Positions 27,454 through 35,565 of a DNA stretch of 38,201 nucleotides are shown in pieces. Made by a program: the position numbers and the translations under genes. The stretch covers positions 1 to 38,201 of the forward strand of contig NZ_BJDQ01000015.1 of assembly GCF_005405225.1 (NCBI RefSeq), in the 5' to 3' direction. Numbering within the stretch: the stretch's first letter is position 1; every line of letters begins with the position of its first letter. The notes under the pieces are model-generated. The model was not told the DNA's origin. It worked only from the letters and a program-made list of their open reading frames with translations, and did no database searches. The DNA comes from Enterococcus dongliensis. Lineage in GTDB: Bacteria; Bacillota; Bacilli; Lactobacillales; Enterococcaceae.

Positions 27454-28203
27454 CTATCTTAATTCATCAATCATTACGGCTAATTTTTCTGCTTCGATCT
27501 GTGCATCAGGATATGCTTGTCCTGCTAAACAACCATAGGCCATGCATGATCCGTCTAGCGAACCGCTGACTTGTGAAAATTTCCCTATCCGTCCAAGTGA
27601 TACCGAAATAATCGGTAAAGAAACAAAGGTTTGAGCTTTCATAGCAATTTCCATCTGGCGCAAAACATCTGCTTCATTTTGTGGTTGGAGTACAATTTTT
27701 GCAATATCTGCACCACAATGTTCCGTCAAGTTTAAGCGAAATAAGATGACCGCATCTTCAGGAGTTTCTTCAAAATTGTAATAACTTAAAATCACTTTTA
27801 CTCCTAAAGACTGCATCCATTTAATAAATGACGTCGACAATTGATCAACGATTGAAACTTCCACATCAGCTAGATCAATTGTTCGTGAAGAAACTGCAAA
27901 TTCATTGATATGACGATATTGAGTTAGAGAAATATCGATTTGTCCCCCAGCTTCGGCCATCCGTAAATTGAAAATCAGTGGAATATTTCGAATCTCGTCT
28001 CGCAACGCTAACAGCGTAGTGTTCAGCTTCTCATCGTCTAAGATGTCTTCATAATAATCCGCGCGCCATTCGATCACTTCTGCAACTTTTTTAGCTTGAA
28101 TCGCTTGTTCAATGATCTCCTCAAATGTTGCCCCCATGATTGGCACACAGATTTTAGGTTTTCCTGCATCAAAACGCACATCTCTTACTTGAATATCCAT
28201 CAT
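27454..28203 (-). CDS. aroD: Type I 3-dehydroquinase-like protein with altered active site
   Basis: A 249-residue protein clearly of the AroD type I family. It has P-K-I-C-V-P-I-M near the start, I-E-W-R-A-D (Glu45-Trp-Arg47), F-N-L-R (Arg81), D-V-E-V and Lys169 in A-K-I-V-L-Q-P-Q, the Schiff-base lysine. The family converts 3-dehydroquinate to 3-dehydroshikimate. However, the catalytic His of S-N/H-H-D/N-F is Tyr142 here (S-Y-Y-N-F), and the substrate-binding Arg of I-S-R is Gln211 (F-S-Q-V). The open frame is intact. Either it is a low-activity or repurposed enzyme, or the cell relies on another dehydroquinase. The ribosome site AGGTGGG precedes two ATGs. It lies 21 nt after the RlmI-like gene, so probably one operon. 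Confidence 0.85.
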   Translation of the reverse strand: MMDIQVRDVRFDAGKPKICVPIMGATFEEIIEQAIQAKKVAEVIEWRADYYEDILDDEKLNTTLLALRDEIRNIPLIFNLRMAEAGGQIDISLTQYRHINEFAVSSRTIDLADVEVSIVDQLSTSFIKWMQSLGVKVILSYYNFEETPEDAVILFRLNLTEHCGADIAKIVLQPQNEADVLRQMEIAMKAQTFVSLPIISVSLGRIGKFSQVSGSLDGSCMAYGCLAGQAYPDAQIEAEKLAVMIDELR

Positions 28204-28224
28204 AAATATCCCACCTCAATTTCT

Positions 28225-29400
28225 TTATTTTTTTATCCTGTAAAACAAGACCTTCAAGTAGTTACTCTCTTCAAAATCACTAGCTGGAAAATCAGCCGGC
28301 AAGCGATAACTTTCTACTAGTTGATAGGTGACTTGTTTGTCTTGCAACGCGCCTTCGATCGCATGTCTGAATTTTTTAATCGAAAGATTTGCGGCATTCG
28401 TTGAAGCGATGATCATTCCTTCTTCCGCCAAAATCTCCACACTTTCTTCAATCAATCGTCCATAATCTTTTGCTACGGAAAATGTTTTTTTCTTATTACG
28501 AGCAAAACTTGGAGGATCCAAAATAATCAAATCATAATTCAATTTTTTTCTGCGCGCATAGCGGAAATACTCGAAGGTATCCATTACGATAATTTTTTGT
28601 TGCGCCAAAGGCAATGCATTCACTTCAAATTGTTCTTGTGTCTTAGCTAAGCTGCGTTGGGCTAGATCGATACTAGTCGTCTCTAATGCACCGCCATATG
28701 CTGCTGCTACGGAAAACGCACCAGTATAACTGAACATGTTCAATACTTTGTTTCCAGCAGCAAGCCCTTCTGTCAGTCGTCTGCGGACATCTTTTTGATC
28801 TAAGAAAATCCCCGTCATATAGCCTTCATCAAGATATACCGCATAAGAAACTCCATTTTCTTTTATAATCAATGGCTCCTGCGGTTTTTCTCCTACCAAC
28901 CATTGACTTTCTTTTGATTCACTTTTGAAACGAATCTTTTCGACAATGCCTTTTGCTTTTGGAAAAACTTCCAGTAAACTAGCAACGATCATCTTTTTAA
29001 AATGATAAATAGTCTGGTTGTACCACGAGATTACTAAATAATCAGCGTAGTAATCAACGGTCATCCCACCGAAACCATCGCCTTCACCATTGAACAGACG
29101 AAAAGCAGTCGTTGTTTCATCAGAAAAAAATGCTTGACGCTTTTGAATGGCTTGTTGGAATAGCTGCTTAAAAAACATTTGATCGATCGAACGTTGTGTT
29201 TGGTCAACCACCCAGCCAAAGCCTTTGTTTTGTTTGCCTAAGTAACCCGTCGCGAGATACTTTTGTTTATTATCAACAAATTCCACCCATTCTAAGGGAA
29301 TTTGCTTGATGGTTTGTTTTAAGTCTTCTTCTTGGATCAATGGATTTCCTTGACGGATCCGTTTTACTCCATAATTAGTTAATTCTATTTTCACACTCAT
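28225..29400 (-). CDS. Class I SAM-dependent rRNA methyltransferase, RlmI/COG1092-like
   Basis: A 391-residue protein. The N-terminal PUA domain (about 1-75) binds RNA. A central linker with Y-M-T-G-I-F-L-D-Q-K-D-V-R-R follows, then a Rossmann methyltransferase with N-M-F-S-Y-T-G-A-F (SAM motif I, about 220) and L-D-P-P-S-F (motif IV, about 297-302). The best known relative, RlmI, makes m5C in 23S rRNA and uses a Cys in motif VI (S-C-S). Here that place reads A-S-T-N-A-A-N, and the whole protein has no cysteine, so an m5C mechanism is unlikely. It is the first gene of a likely operon with the AroD-like gene, driven by an extended -10 promoter. Confidence 0.85.
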   Translation of the reverse strand: MSVKIELTNYGVKRIRQGNPLIQEEDLKQTIKQIPLEWVEFVDNKQKYLATGYLGKQNKGFGWVVDQTQRSIDQMFFKQLFQQAIQKRQAFFSDETTTAFRLFNGEGDGFGGMTVDYYADYLVISWYNQTIYHFKKMIVASLLEVFPKAKGIVEKIRFKSESKESQWLVGEKPQEPLIIKENGVSYAVYLDEGYMTGIFLDQKDVRRRLTEGLAAGNKVLNMFSYTGAFSVAAAYGGALETTSIDLAQRSLAKTQEQFEVNALPLAQQKIIVMDTFEYFRYARRKKLNYDLIILDPPSFARNKKKTFSVAKDYGRLIEESVEILAEEGMIIASTNAANLSIKKFRHAIEGALQDKQVTYQLVESYRLPADFPASDFEESNYLKVLFYRIKK

Positions 29401-29416
29401 CCCCGCTTTCTTCTAT

Positions 29417-29425
29417 AGTATAGCA
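29417..29425 (-). promoter_or_regulatory. Extended -10 promoter of the methyltransferase gene
   Basis: On the minus strand TGC-TATACT forms an extended -10 directly before a short leader to the ATG. No good -35 exists at 16-18 nt (an A/T tract is there), consistent with extended -10 promoters that need none. Confidence 0.55.
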
Positions 29426-29491
29426 AAAAAAAATAGGATTTTTCGCTTATAAAGTTTTCTTTAAGGCTGATTGCTCTTGATTTGATAAGAA

Positions 29492-29520
29492 TTGACGGGG
29501 TTGCTAGAAGCGAGTAAACT
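29492..29520 (+). promoter_or_regulatory. Promoter of ltaS
   Basis: TTGACG and TAAACT are separated by exactly 17 nt. The predicted start is about 30 nt before the AAAGGAAG ribosome site. Confidence 0.75.
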
Positions 29521-29571
29521 GATAACAAGTGAACATTTCGCAGTTTAGCTGCGTCAGAAAGGAAGTTTCCA

Positions 29572-31680
29572 TTGAAAAAATTAAAGGCTCCTACATTTTT
29601 GAATAAACGTCTCGGCTTTTATGCGTTATTAACATTCTTATTGTGGGCAAAAAGTGTTTTTGCATACTTATTTGAATTCAATTTAGGGATCGAAAGTCTG
29701 ACACAATACTTCATCCTATTTATTAATCCAATCGCATCGACAATGTTCTTATTATCGATTGCTTTATACGTGCGTCGATCAAAGGCTTCTTACTTTACGA
29801 TGATGCTCATCTACGCATTGGCAAGCTTCTTACTTTTTGCCAACGTCGTCTACTATCGTGAATTTACTGACTTTATTACAGTCAATACTTTCCTAGGTGC
29901 TGGTAAAGTCGCTAGCGGCTTAGGAGAAAGTGCGATTCGTCTGTTTCGTCCATACGATCTTTTGTATTTGATTGATATCGTAATCTTGCCTTTGCTTTTA
30001 TGGCGCAAACGTATCAAAACAGAAGAACGTCCGGTTCGTGCCCGAATGGCTTTTGCGATGACTGCCCTTTCAGTTATGGTTTTCTCAGGAAATCTTTTTC
30101 TAGCTGAAGCAGATCGTCCGGAACTATTAACTCGTACTTTTTCTCGCGATTATTTGATCAAATATCTTGGCGTAAATGCCTTTACTGTTTACGACGGTAT
30201 TCAAACGTATAAGACAAATCAAGTCCGAGCAGAAGCAAGTCCCAATGATTTAAAAGAAGTTGAATCCTATGTAAAAGAACATTATGCTGCGCCTAACAGT
30301 GAGTATTACGGTCTTGCTAAAGGCCGGAATGTCATTACCATCCATTTAGAAAGTCTGCAACAATTTGTGATCGACTATAAATTAAAAGATGAGAACGGAC
30401 AAGAACATGAGGTTACGCCGTTTTTAAATAGCATTTTCCACAGCAACAGTACCTTTGCCTTTGATAACTTTTTCCACCAAGTAAAAGCTGGAAAAACTTC
30501 TGATGCTGAAACATTGATGGAAAACTCATTGTTTGGTTTGAATCAAGGATCCTTATTCTCACAATTGGGTGGAAAAAATACTTTCCAAGCTGCTCCAGAC
30601 ATTTTAAAACAAACAGCCGGTTATACAAGTGCTGCGTTCCATGGGAATTCTGGCAATTTCTGGAACCGTACAGAAACGTATAAAAACTTAGGCTATGATT
30701 ATTTCTTTGATTCTTCTTATTATGACGTAACGGATGAAAACTCATTCCAATATGGCTTGCATGACAAACCCTTCTTCCAACAATCTGTGAAGTATTTGGA
30801 ACGTCTGCAACAACCTTTCTACTCAAAATTTATCGCTGTTTCAAATCACTATCCATATAGCGAATTTAAAAATGATGAAGCTGGCTTCCCGATGGCAAAT
30901 ACGAATGATGAAACAATCAATGGTTACTTTGCCACAGCGAACTATTTAGACAAAGCAGTCGAAGAATTCTTCAATTACTTGAAATCTTCCGGCTTGTACG
31001 ACAATTCTATCATTGTGATGTATGGCGATCATTACGGGATTTCAAATTCCAGAAACTCTGACTTAGCGCCATTACTTGGCAAGTCAAAAGAAACTTGGTC
31101 AAATTTTGACAATGCCCAAATGCAGCGTGTCCCTTATATGGTCCACATTCCTGGTCAAGATAAAGGCGGCATCAATCACACTTATGGTGGCGAAGTCGAT
31201 GCATTGCCTACTCTATTACATCTTTTAGGCACGGATACAAGCAAGTATATCCAATTAGGACAAGATTTATTATCAGAAGACCACGATCAAATCGTAGCCT
31301 TCCGTGATGGCGATTATGTCACACCAAATTATACGTATTACAGTGGCAACTTATATGACAATAAAACTGGATTGCCTATAGCGGAACCTGATGCAGCCCT
31401 TCAAACACAAACAGATGCTTGGAAAGATGCCGTTTCGACTCAACTAAGTACGTCAGATAATATCAATAATGGCGATCTGCTTCGATTCTATTCCGCTAGT
31501 GGATTGAAACCAATCGATGCTTCACAATTTGACTACAAAGATGGGCTCAATAAAATGACGAAAATTGAAAGCAAACTAGGCGATAAATCAACCAGCCTGT
31601 TTGATCAAAATGGTAAAAAATCTACACAAGAATTATATAAGACCGAAACTTATAAACAATATCAAGAACAAGGTCAATAA
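29572..31680 (+). CDS. ltaS: Lipoteichoic acid synthase, LtaS family
   Basis: A 702-residue membrane enzyme that polymerises glycerol phosphate from phosphatidylglycerol onto the lipoteichoic acid anchor. Five hydrophobic helices occupy about 10-180. An A-x-A signal-peptidase-like site (A-E-A, 220-222) precedes the extracellular sulfatase-like domain, as in S. aureus LtaS. Active-site features are Glu260 (H-L-E-S, metal), Thr309 in A-G-K-T-S-D (nucleophile) and M-Y-G-D-H-Y-G (metal Asp-His). The start codon is TTG (29572-29574), about 8 nt after AAAGGAAG, and the only candidate with a ribosome site. The C-terminal about 90 residues form a Lys/Ser/Gln-rich tail. Single gene with clear promoter and terminator. 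Confidence 0.95.
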   Translation: MKKLKAPTFLNKRLGFYALLTFLLWAKSVFAYLFEFNLGIESLTQYFILFINPIASTMFLLSIALYVRRSKASYFTMMLIYALASFLLFANVVYYREFTDFITVNTFLGAGKVASGLGESAIRLFRPYDLLYLIDIVILPLLLWRKRIKTEERPVRARMAFAMTALSVMVFSGNLFLAEADRPELLTRTFSRDYLIKYLGVNAFTVYDGIQTYKTNQVRAEASPNDLKEVESYVKEHYAAPNSEYYGLAKGRNVITIHLESLQQFVIDYKLKDENGQEHEVTPFLNSIFHSNSTFAFDNFFHQVKAGKTSDAETLMENSLFGLNQGSLFSQLGGKNTFQAAPDILKQTAGYTSAAFHGNSGNFWNRTETYKNLGYDYFFDSSYYDVTDENSFQYGLHDKPFFQQSVKYLERLQQPFYSKFIAVSNHYPYSEFKNDEAGFPMANTNDETINGYFATANYLDKAVEEFFNYLKSSGLYDNSIIVMYGDHYGISNSRNSDLAPLLGKSKETWSNFDNAQMQRVPYMVHIPGQDKGGINHTYGGEVDALPTLLHLLGTDTSKYIQLGQDLLSEDHDQIVAFRDGDYVTPNYTYYSGNLYDNKTGLPIAEPDAALQTQTDAWKDAVSTQLSTSDNINNGDLLRFYSASGLKPIDASQFDYKDGLNKMTKIESKLGDKSTSLFDQNGKKSTQELYKTETYKQYQEQGQ

Positions 31681-31693
31681 TAGGAAAAATAGG

Positions 31694-31725
31694 AAACACT
31701 CTTCACAAAATTGTGAAGAGTGTTT
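31694..31725 (+). terminator. Intrinsic terminator after ltaS
   Basis: AAACACTCTTCACA pairs perfectly with TGTGAAGAGTGTTT (14 bp) around AAAT and ends in T residues, 14 nt after the ltaS stop. Confidence 0.94.
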
Positions 31726-31803
31726 TTGCGTTTGTTTCTTCAGATAGAATTCATATTTCTTTCAAATTCCGCTTCTATACTTAGCGATAAGAGGTGGAAA
31801 TCT

Positions 31804-32442
31804 ATGGAACTTATTTCTAGGACATTTTCAACTATCAAACAACAGAAAATCCAATTTTCAGTTTCTTGGTTGATCACTCTACTCACTCTTTTAATTTTGA
31901 CCAGTTTGTCTATGTTAAACTTGCTCTTACAACGATTAGATTCCGCTGATCAGATACAGTTACTTACGACTGAAGAAGTCCATCAACTTCAGAAATATTT
32001 CTTTGATCAACTCGTTATTGTTGCCATCTGCTTTTTTGTCTTAATCGTGCTGTTTTTCGGATTTAGGATTTACCAACAGAAAAAAACTGCTGGCTTGAAA
32101 CAATTGATTGATTCGATCAGTCTGGAATTTTTTTTCGAGATATTGATTGCAAGTGTCGGCTTGATTTTATTCGTCATTCTTTTTGAACCGATGTATACCT
32201 CAATTTTACAATTTTTTTATCATCAAGGATTGAATCAATTAACTGAACTACCAAACTTTGTCTTAAGTAATGGTACTAGCGGAATCGCCTACTCCATTCG
32301 TTCGCCGCTTTCCTTCGATCTATCTTCAACTGCGTGGCTGAATTTATTCTTTGTTTCATTATTTAAAATAGTCTTCTCTCTTTTTTTATGTCTATGTTTG
32401 TTAATTTTCACTTTTCGATTACTGTATTTTAGAAACAAATGA
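31804..32442 (+). CDS. Unknown four-helix membrane protein, FtsX-like N-terminus
   Basis: A 212-residue membrane protein that I cannot assign. Helices are at about 19-43, 68-89, 110-135 and 178-208. The start, M-E-L-I-S-R-T-F-S-T-I-K-Q-Q-K, then a long helix, resembles the beginning of FtsX/MacB-type ABC permeases, and the last three helices could be the matching permease core, but the large extracellular domain of those proteins is missing. No ABC ATPase gene is adjacent. The ribosome site AAGAGGTGG lies before this ATG. An in-frame extension back to 31720 would run through the ltaS terminator and is rejected. Function unknown. An immunity or accessory protein, or a reduced permease, are guesses only. 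Confidence 0.72.
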   Translation: MELISRTFSTIKQQKIQFSVSWLITLLTLLILTSLSMLNLLLQRLDSADQIQLLTTEEVHQLQKYFFDQLVIVAICFFVLIVLFFGFRIYQQKKTAGLKQLIDSISLEFFFEILIASVGLILFVILFEPMYTSILQFFYHQGLNQLTELPNFVLSNGTSGIAYSIRSPLSFDLSSTAWLNLFFVSLFKIVFSLFLCLCLLIFTFRLLYFRNK

Positions 32443-32454
32443 AAAACACGCGAT

Positions 32455-32490
32455 AAACACGAACGTTGTTCCGTTTCCTTTCGTTTTTAT
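32455..32490 (+). promoter_or_regulatory. Possible PurR box pair upstream of the purine permease
   Basis: AAACACGAACGTT (32455-32467) matches 10 of 13 positions of the remembered PurBox consensus (A-W-W-W-C-C-G-A-A-C-W-W-T). A weaker inverted copy, CTTTCGTTTTTA, follows with about 14 nt between the CGAAC and TTTCG cores. It lies just upstream of the promoter at 32502. The second box is poor, so confidence is low. Confidence 0.3.
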
Positions 32491-32501
32491 TCAGATAATA
32501 C

Positions 32502-32530
32502 TTGAAAGTCGATTGATCCTTCATTATACT
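32502..32530 (+). promoter_or_regulatory. Promoter of the purine permease gene
   Basis: TTGAAA and TATACT are separated by exactly 17 nt. The leader of about 55 nt holds a small hairpin (TCGG/CCGA, 32541-32554) but not the conserved elements of a purine riboswitch. Confidence 0.75.
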
Positions 32531-32590
32531 TAGAAAGTATTCGGTTTTTACCGATATAATGAACTTATTTCTAAGGAGCGTTTACTTATA

Positions 32591-34030
32591 ATGGAGAAAT
32601 TCTTTAAATTAAAGGAACAAGGAACTAACATTTCTACTGAAGTAATGGCAGGAATCACAACATTTTTTGCTATGAGTTACATTTTGTTCGTTAATCCAAC
32701 AATTTTATCTGCATCAGGAATGCCGTTCCAGGCGGTCTTCTTAGCAACAATCATCGCCTCGGTCATCGGGACTTTGGTTATGGGCGTATTTGCTAATGTC
32801 CCTTATGCGCAAGCACCTGGTATGGGACTAAACGCATTTTTTACTTATACTGTTGTCTTTGGACTTGGCTATTCTTGGCAGCAAGCATTAGCTATGGTAT
32901 TTATTTGTGGAATTATTAACATTTTGATTACTGTCACTAAAATTCGAAAGTTGATCATTCATGCCATTCCAGAAAGTATGCAGCATGCCATTGGCGGCGG
33001 GATTGGGATCTTTGTTGCTTATGTTGGAATAAAAAATGCTGGCTTGCTCTCATTTAGTGCTGATTCAGCGGCCATCACTAACAGTGTAGTCGAAGGCGGC
33101 AAAGCGACCAATGTTTCTATTAACAGCGGGATTGTTCCAGCATTGGCAAACTTTAATAATGCGCCTATCTTATTGGCTGTGATCGGTTTAGTCATTACTA
33201 CTATTTTAGTCGTTAAAAATGTTCGTGGTGCAATCTTGATTGGTATTGTACTTACAACGTTATTAGGCATTCCAATGGGTGTGGTGCAATTAGGTTCCAT
33301 TGATTGGCATGCAAATTCATTAAGCAGTTCGATTCAAGAACTTGGTACGACTTTCGGAGCCGCTTTTGGTACAGAAGGAATGGGATCGCTCTTTTCTAAT
33401 TCAGCTAAATTGCCACAAGTGCTCATGACTATTTTAGCTTTTAGTTTATCTGATACCTTCGATACAATCGGCACCTTCATTGGTACTGGTCGCCGAACGG
33501 GGATTTTCTCAAAAGAAGATGAAAAAGCTTTAAATGATGATTCACGCGGTTTTAAAACAAAAATGGACAAAGCATTATTTGCTGATGCAATCGCTACTTC
33601 AATCGGTGCAATCTTCGGGACCTCTAATACAACGACTTATGTGGAATCAGCAGCTGGTATTGGTGCTGGTGGTCGAACAGGACTTACTTCCGTCGTCGTA
33701 GCAATTTTATTTGCATTAAGTAGTTTGTTCTCACCATTGATTGCCATTGTTCCTGCACAAGCTACAGCACCGGCATTGATTTTAGTCGGAGTCATGATGT
33801 TGGCATCATTTGCTGACATCAATTGGCTCGAGTTAGAAGAAGCCGTCCCTGCTTTCTTTGCCAGCATCTTTATGGGACTTTGCTACAGTATCTCCTATGG
33901 AATCGCAGCTGGATTTATTTTCTATACGATCGTCAAAGTCATCAAAGGAAAGACAAAAGAAATTTCTCCAATACTTTGGATTGTAGACCTTCTATTTATT
34001 TTAAACTTCATTATTTTAGCAATTTTGTAA
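32591..34030 (+). CDS. NCS2 guanine/hypoxanthine permease, AzgA/PbuG type
   Basis: A 479-residue transporter with about 12-14 hydrophobic segments that takes up purine bases by proton symport. Motifs of the AzgA-like branch are present: N-P-T-I-L near TM1, A-P-G-M-G-L-N-A-F-F-T-Y (about 77-88), G-G-G-I-G-I-F-V-A-Y and D-T-F-D-T-I-G-T. Substrate choice among adenine, guanine and hypoxanthine cannot be settled. The ribosome site AAGGAG lies about 13 nt before the ATG, a little far. A single gene with a consensus promoter and a bidirectional terminator. Upstream CGAAC boxes hint at PurR control. Confidence 0.92.
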   Translation: MEKFFKLKEQGTNISTEVMAGITTFFAMSYILFVNPTILSASGMPFQAVFLATIIASVIGTLVMGVFANVPYAQAPGMGLNAFFTYTVVFGLGYSWQQALAMVFICGIINILITVTKIRKLIIHAIPESMQHAIGGGIGIFVAYVGIKNAGLLSFSADSAAITNSVVEGGKATNVSINSGIVPALANFNNAPILLAVIGLVITTILVVKNVRGAILIGIVLTTLLGIPMGVVQLGSIDWHANSLSSSIQELGTTFGAAFGTEGMGSLFSNSAKLPQVLMTILAFSLSDTFDTIGTFIGTGRRTGIFSKEDEKALNDDSRGFKTKMDKALFADAIATSIGAIFGTSNTTTYVESAAGIGAGGRTGLTSVVVAILFALSSLFSPLIAIVPAQATAPALILVGVMMLASFADINWLELEEAVPAFFASIFMGLCYSISYGIAAGFIFYTIVKVIKGKTKEISPILWIVDLLFILNFIILAIL

Positions 34031-34080
34031 TCGATCGTTGTTCTACAATTTGAGCTTCCTAAAATAATTACTACTAGTTA

Positions 34081-34115
34081 AAAAAGGTCGTGACGCAATG
34101 CGTCACGACCTTTTT
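34081..34115. terminator. Bidirectional terminator
   Basis: AAAAAGGTCGTGACGC pairs with GCGTCACGACCTTTTT (16 bp) around three bases. Strong A and T flanks serve both the purine permease and the convergent histidine kinase, whose stop codon touches its right edge. Confidence 0.95.
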
Positions 34116-35565
34116 ATTCGTTAGGTTTATCGGGAAATACAATGGTAAAAGTCGTCCCCTTGTCTAATTTGCTAGTAACTTCAATCGTTCCTTTGTGCAA
34201 ACGAACCAATTCTTCTACGATCGACAACCCCAAACCAGATTCTCCGTATTTAGTATTTTTTCGTGATGGATCGGCTTTGTAATAACGATCCCAAATATTC
34301 TTCACTTGCTCTTCAGTCATTCCAATACCTGTATCTGTGATTGTGATCTTCGTTGCTTGTTCCAATTTTTTAATTGCCACAGTAATCGTTCCATCTTTAG
34401 TAAATTGAATCGCATTTTGGACCAAGTTAACCATGATTTGGACAAAGCGGTCATAATCTGCATAAACATTGATCGGCTCACTTGTTTGTAAGATTAAATG
34501 ATTTCCTGATGCTTCTGCTTTAGGCTGTAACTGAGCAACCAGTGTTGCAACAGCTTCAGTCGCATTGAATGTTTGTAAAATGATACTTATTTGATTAGTA
34601 CGAATCTTTTCATAGTCTAGATTCTCATTGACCAAACGAATCAAACGAGATGTTTCGTTTTGCATCAATGTAATGGCTTTGGCTTTTTGGTTTTCAGGAA
34701 TCGCATTATATTGCATACCTTCTAATAAGCCATTGATTGTCGTTAATGGGGTCCGCATCTCATGGGACGCATCTGCCATAAATTGTTTGCGCCGTTCTTC
34801 TTGCCGTTCGATTTCTTCTTGTGATTCTTTTAATGAGACCGTCATCTGATTAAAATCATTGGCTAAATCATCAAATTCATCACGGTTTCGATTTGGTACG
34901 ACTACATCAAAGTTTCCTGCTGCTACTTCTTTAGTTGCCGAACGCATACGGTTGATACGCCTTACTTGACGCATCGCAAAGAAATAACTGACGATGATCG
35001 CAAGAATCGAGGCGATGATAAAGGCTTTAAATAGATCCGTTACAATTAGATTCACACTAGTCTCCACATTCATCGCTGGTTGGCTAACCAGTAAGACACC
35101 AAAAAAAGCACCATCTGTAAAGAAAGGGACCATCGCATAAGAAGTTGTTTGATTGTTCCCCATCACATTTTTTGAACTCGTTTCTTTTTGTTGTTGGCCG
35201 TCTTTCAATGCTTTCCATTGTGCGTCACTAACTAGATGTTTATTGACTTTCCCTGATTGCTCAGGATATTGGACTCTTCTGTCTTTATCAATAAAAACAA
35301 AAGAAACGTCTTGTTGATTTAAACTGGATTCTGTCACGCCGATAGCGAATTGAAAAATTTCATTGCTGGACATTCCCTCAAAACGGATATCTCTACTTAA
35401 AGAAAGATTGTTTTTTTCCATCGACTGGGCATAGCCGAGCAGTGCCTTATAGTTATTATCTTCTAAAGTTTTACGAGTAAATTGTGTAAATGAGACTCCT
35501 AATGTTAGTAAAATCAGGAGGATCAACCCGCCGAATGCTAACAATTGTTGATACAGGTATTTCAT
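34114..35565 (-). CDS. Sensor histidine kinase, EnvZ/PhoR class
   Basis: A 483-residue membrane histidine kinase. TM1 is about 8-28, an extracellular domain of about 140 residues with a Cache-like stretch (V-S-F-V-F-I-D-K-D-R-R-V) follows, TM2 is about 174-198, and HAMP about 196-250. A Glu/Arg-rich coiled segment leads to the H-box A-S-H-E-M-R-T-P with His268. The ATPase domain has N-L-V-Q-N-A-I-Q-F (N-box), D-T-G-I-G-M and G-L-G-L-S-I-V. Its ATG overlaps the end of the regulator gene by 4 nt, showing coupled translation. Family resemblance to several enterococcal envelope-stress kinases is evident, but I cannot name the pair safely. Confidence 0.88.
   Translation of the reverse strand: MKYLYQQLLAFGGLILLILLTLGVSFTQFTRKTLEDNNYKALLGYAQSMEKNNLSLSRDIRFEGMSSNEIFQFAIGVTESSLNQQDVSFVFIDKDRRVQYPEQSGKVNKHLVSDAQWKALKDGQQQKETSSKNVMGNNQTTSYAMVPFFTDGAFFGVLLVSQPAMNVETSVNLIVTDLFKAFIIASILAIIVSYFFAMRQVRRINRMRSATKEVAAGNFDVVVPNRNRDEFDDLANDFNQMTVSLKESQEEIERQEERRKQFMADASHEMRTPLTTINGLLEGMQYNAIPENQKAKAITLMQNETSRLIRLVNENLDYEKIRTNQISIILQTFNATEAVATLVAQLQPKAEASGNHLILQTSEPINVYADYDRFVQIMVNLVQNAIQFTKDGTITVAIKKLEQATKITITDTGIGMTEEQVKNIWDRYYKADPSRKNTKYGESGLGLSIVEELVRLHKGTIEVTSKLDKGTTFTIVFPDKPNE

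Noticed and set aside
30413-30826. A 137-codon minus-strand open frame inside ltaS
   Set aside because: It is antisense to the conserved LtaS catalytic domain, His/Arg/Cys-rich as expected of a shadow frame, and without a ribosome site.
31720-31803. Longer start of the four-helix membrane protein
   Set aside because: The extension reads through the ltaS terminator and has no ribosome site, while AAGAGGTGG precedes the ATG at 31804.
32530-32590. Purine riboswitch in the permease leader
   Set aside because: The conserved purine riboswitch core and its two kissing hairpins are absent; only a small TCGG/CCGA hairpin is present.
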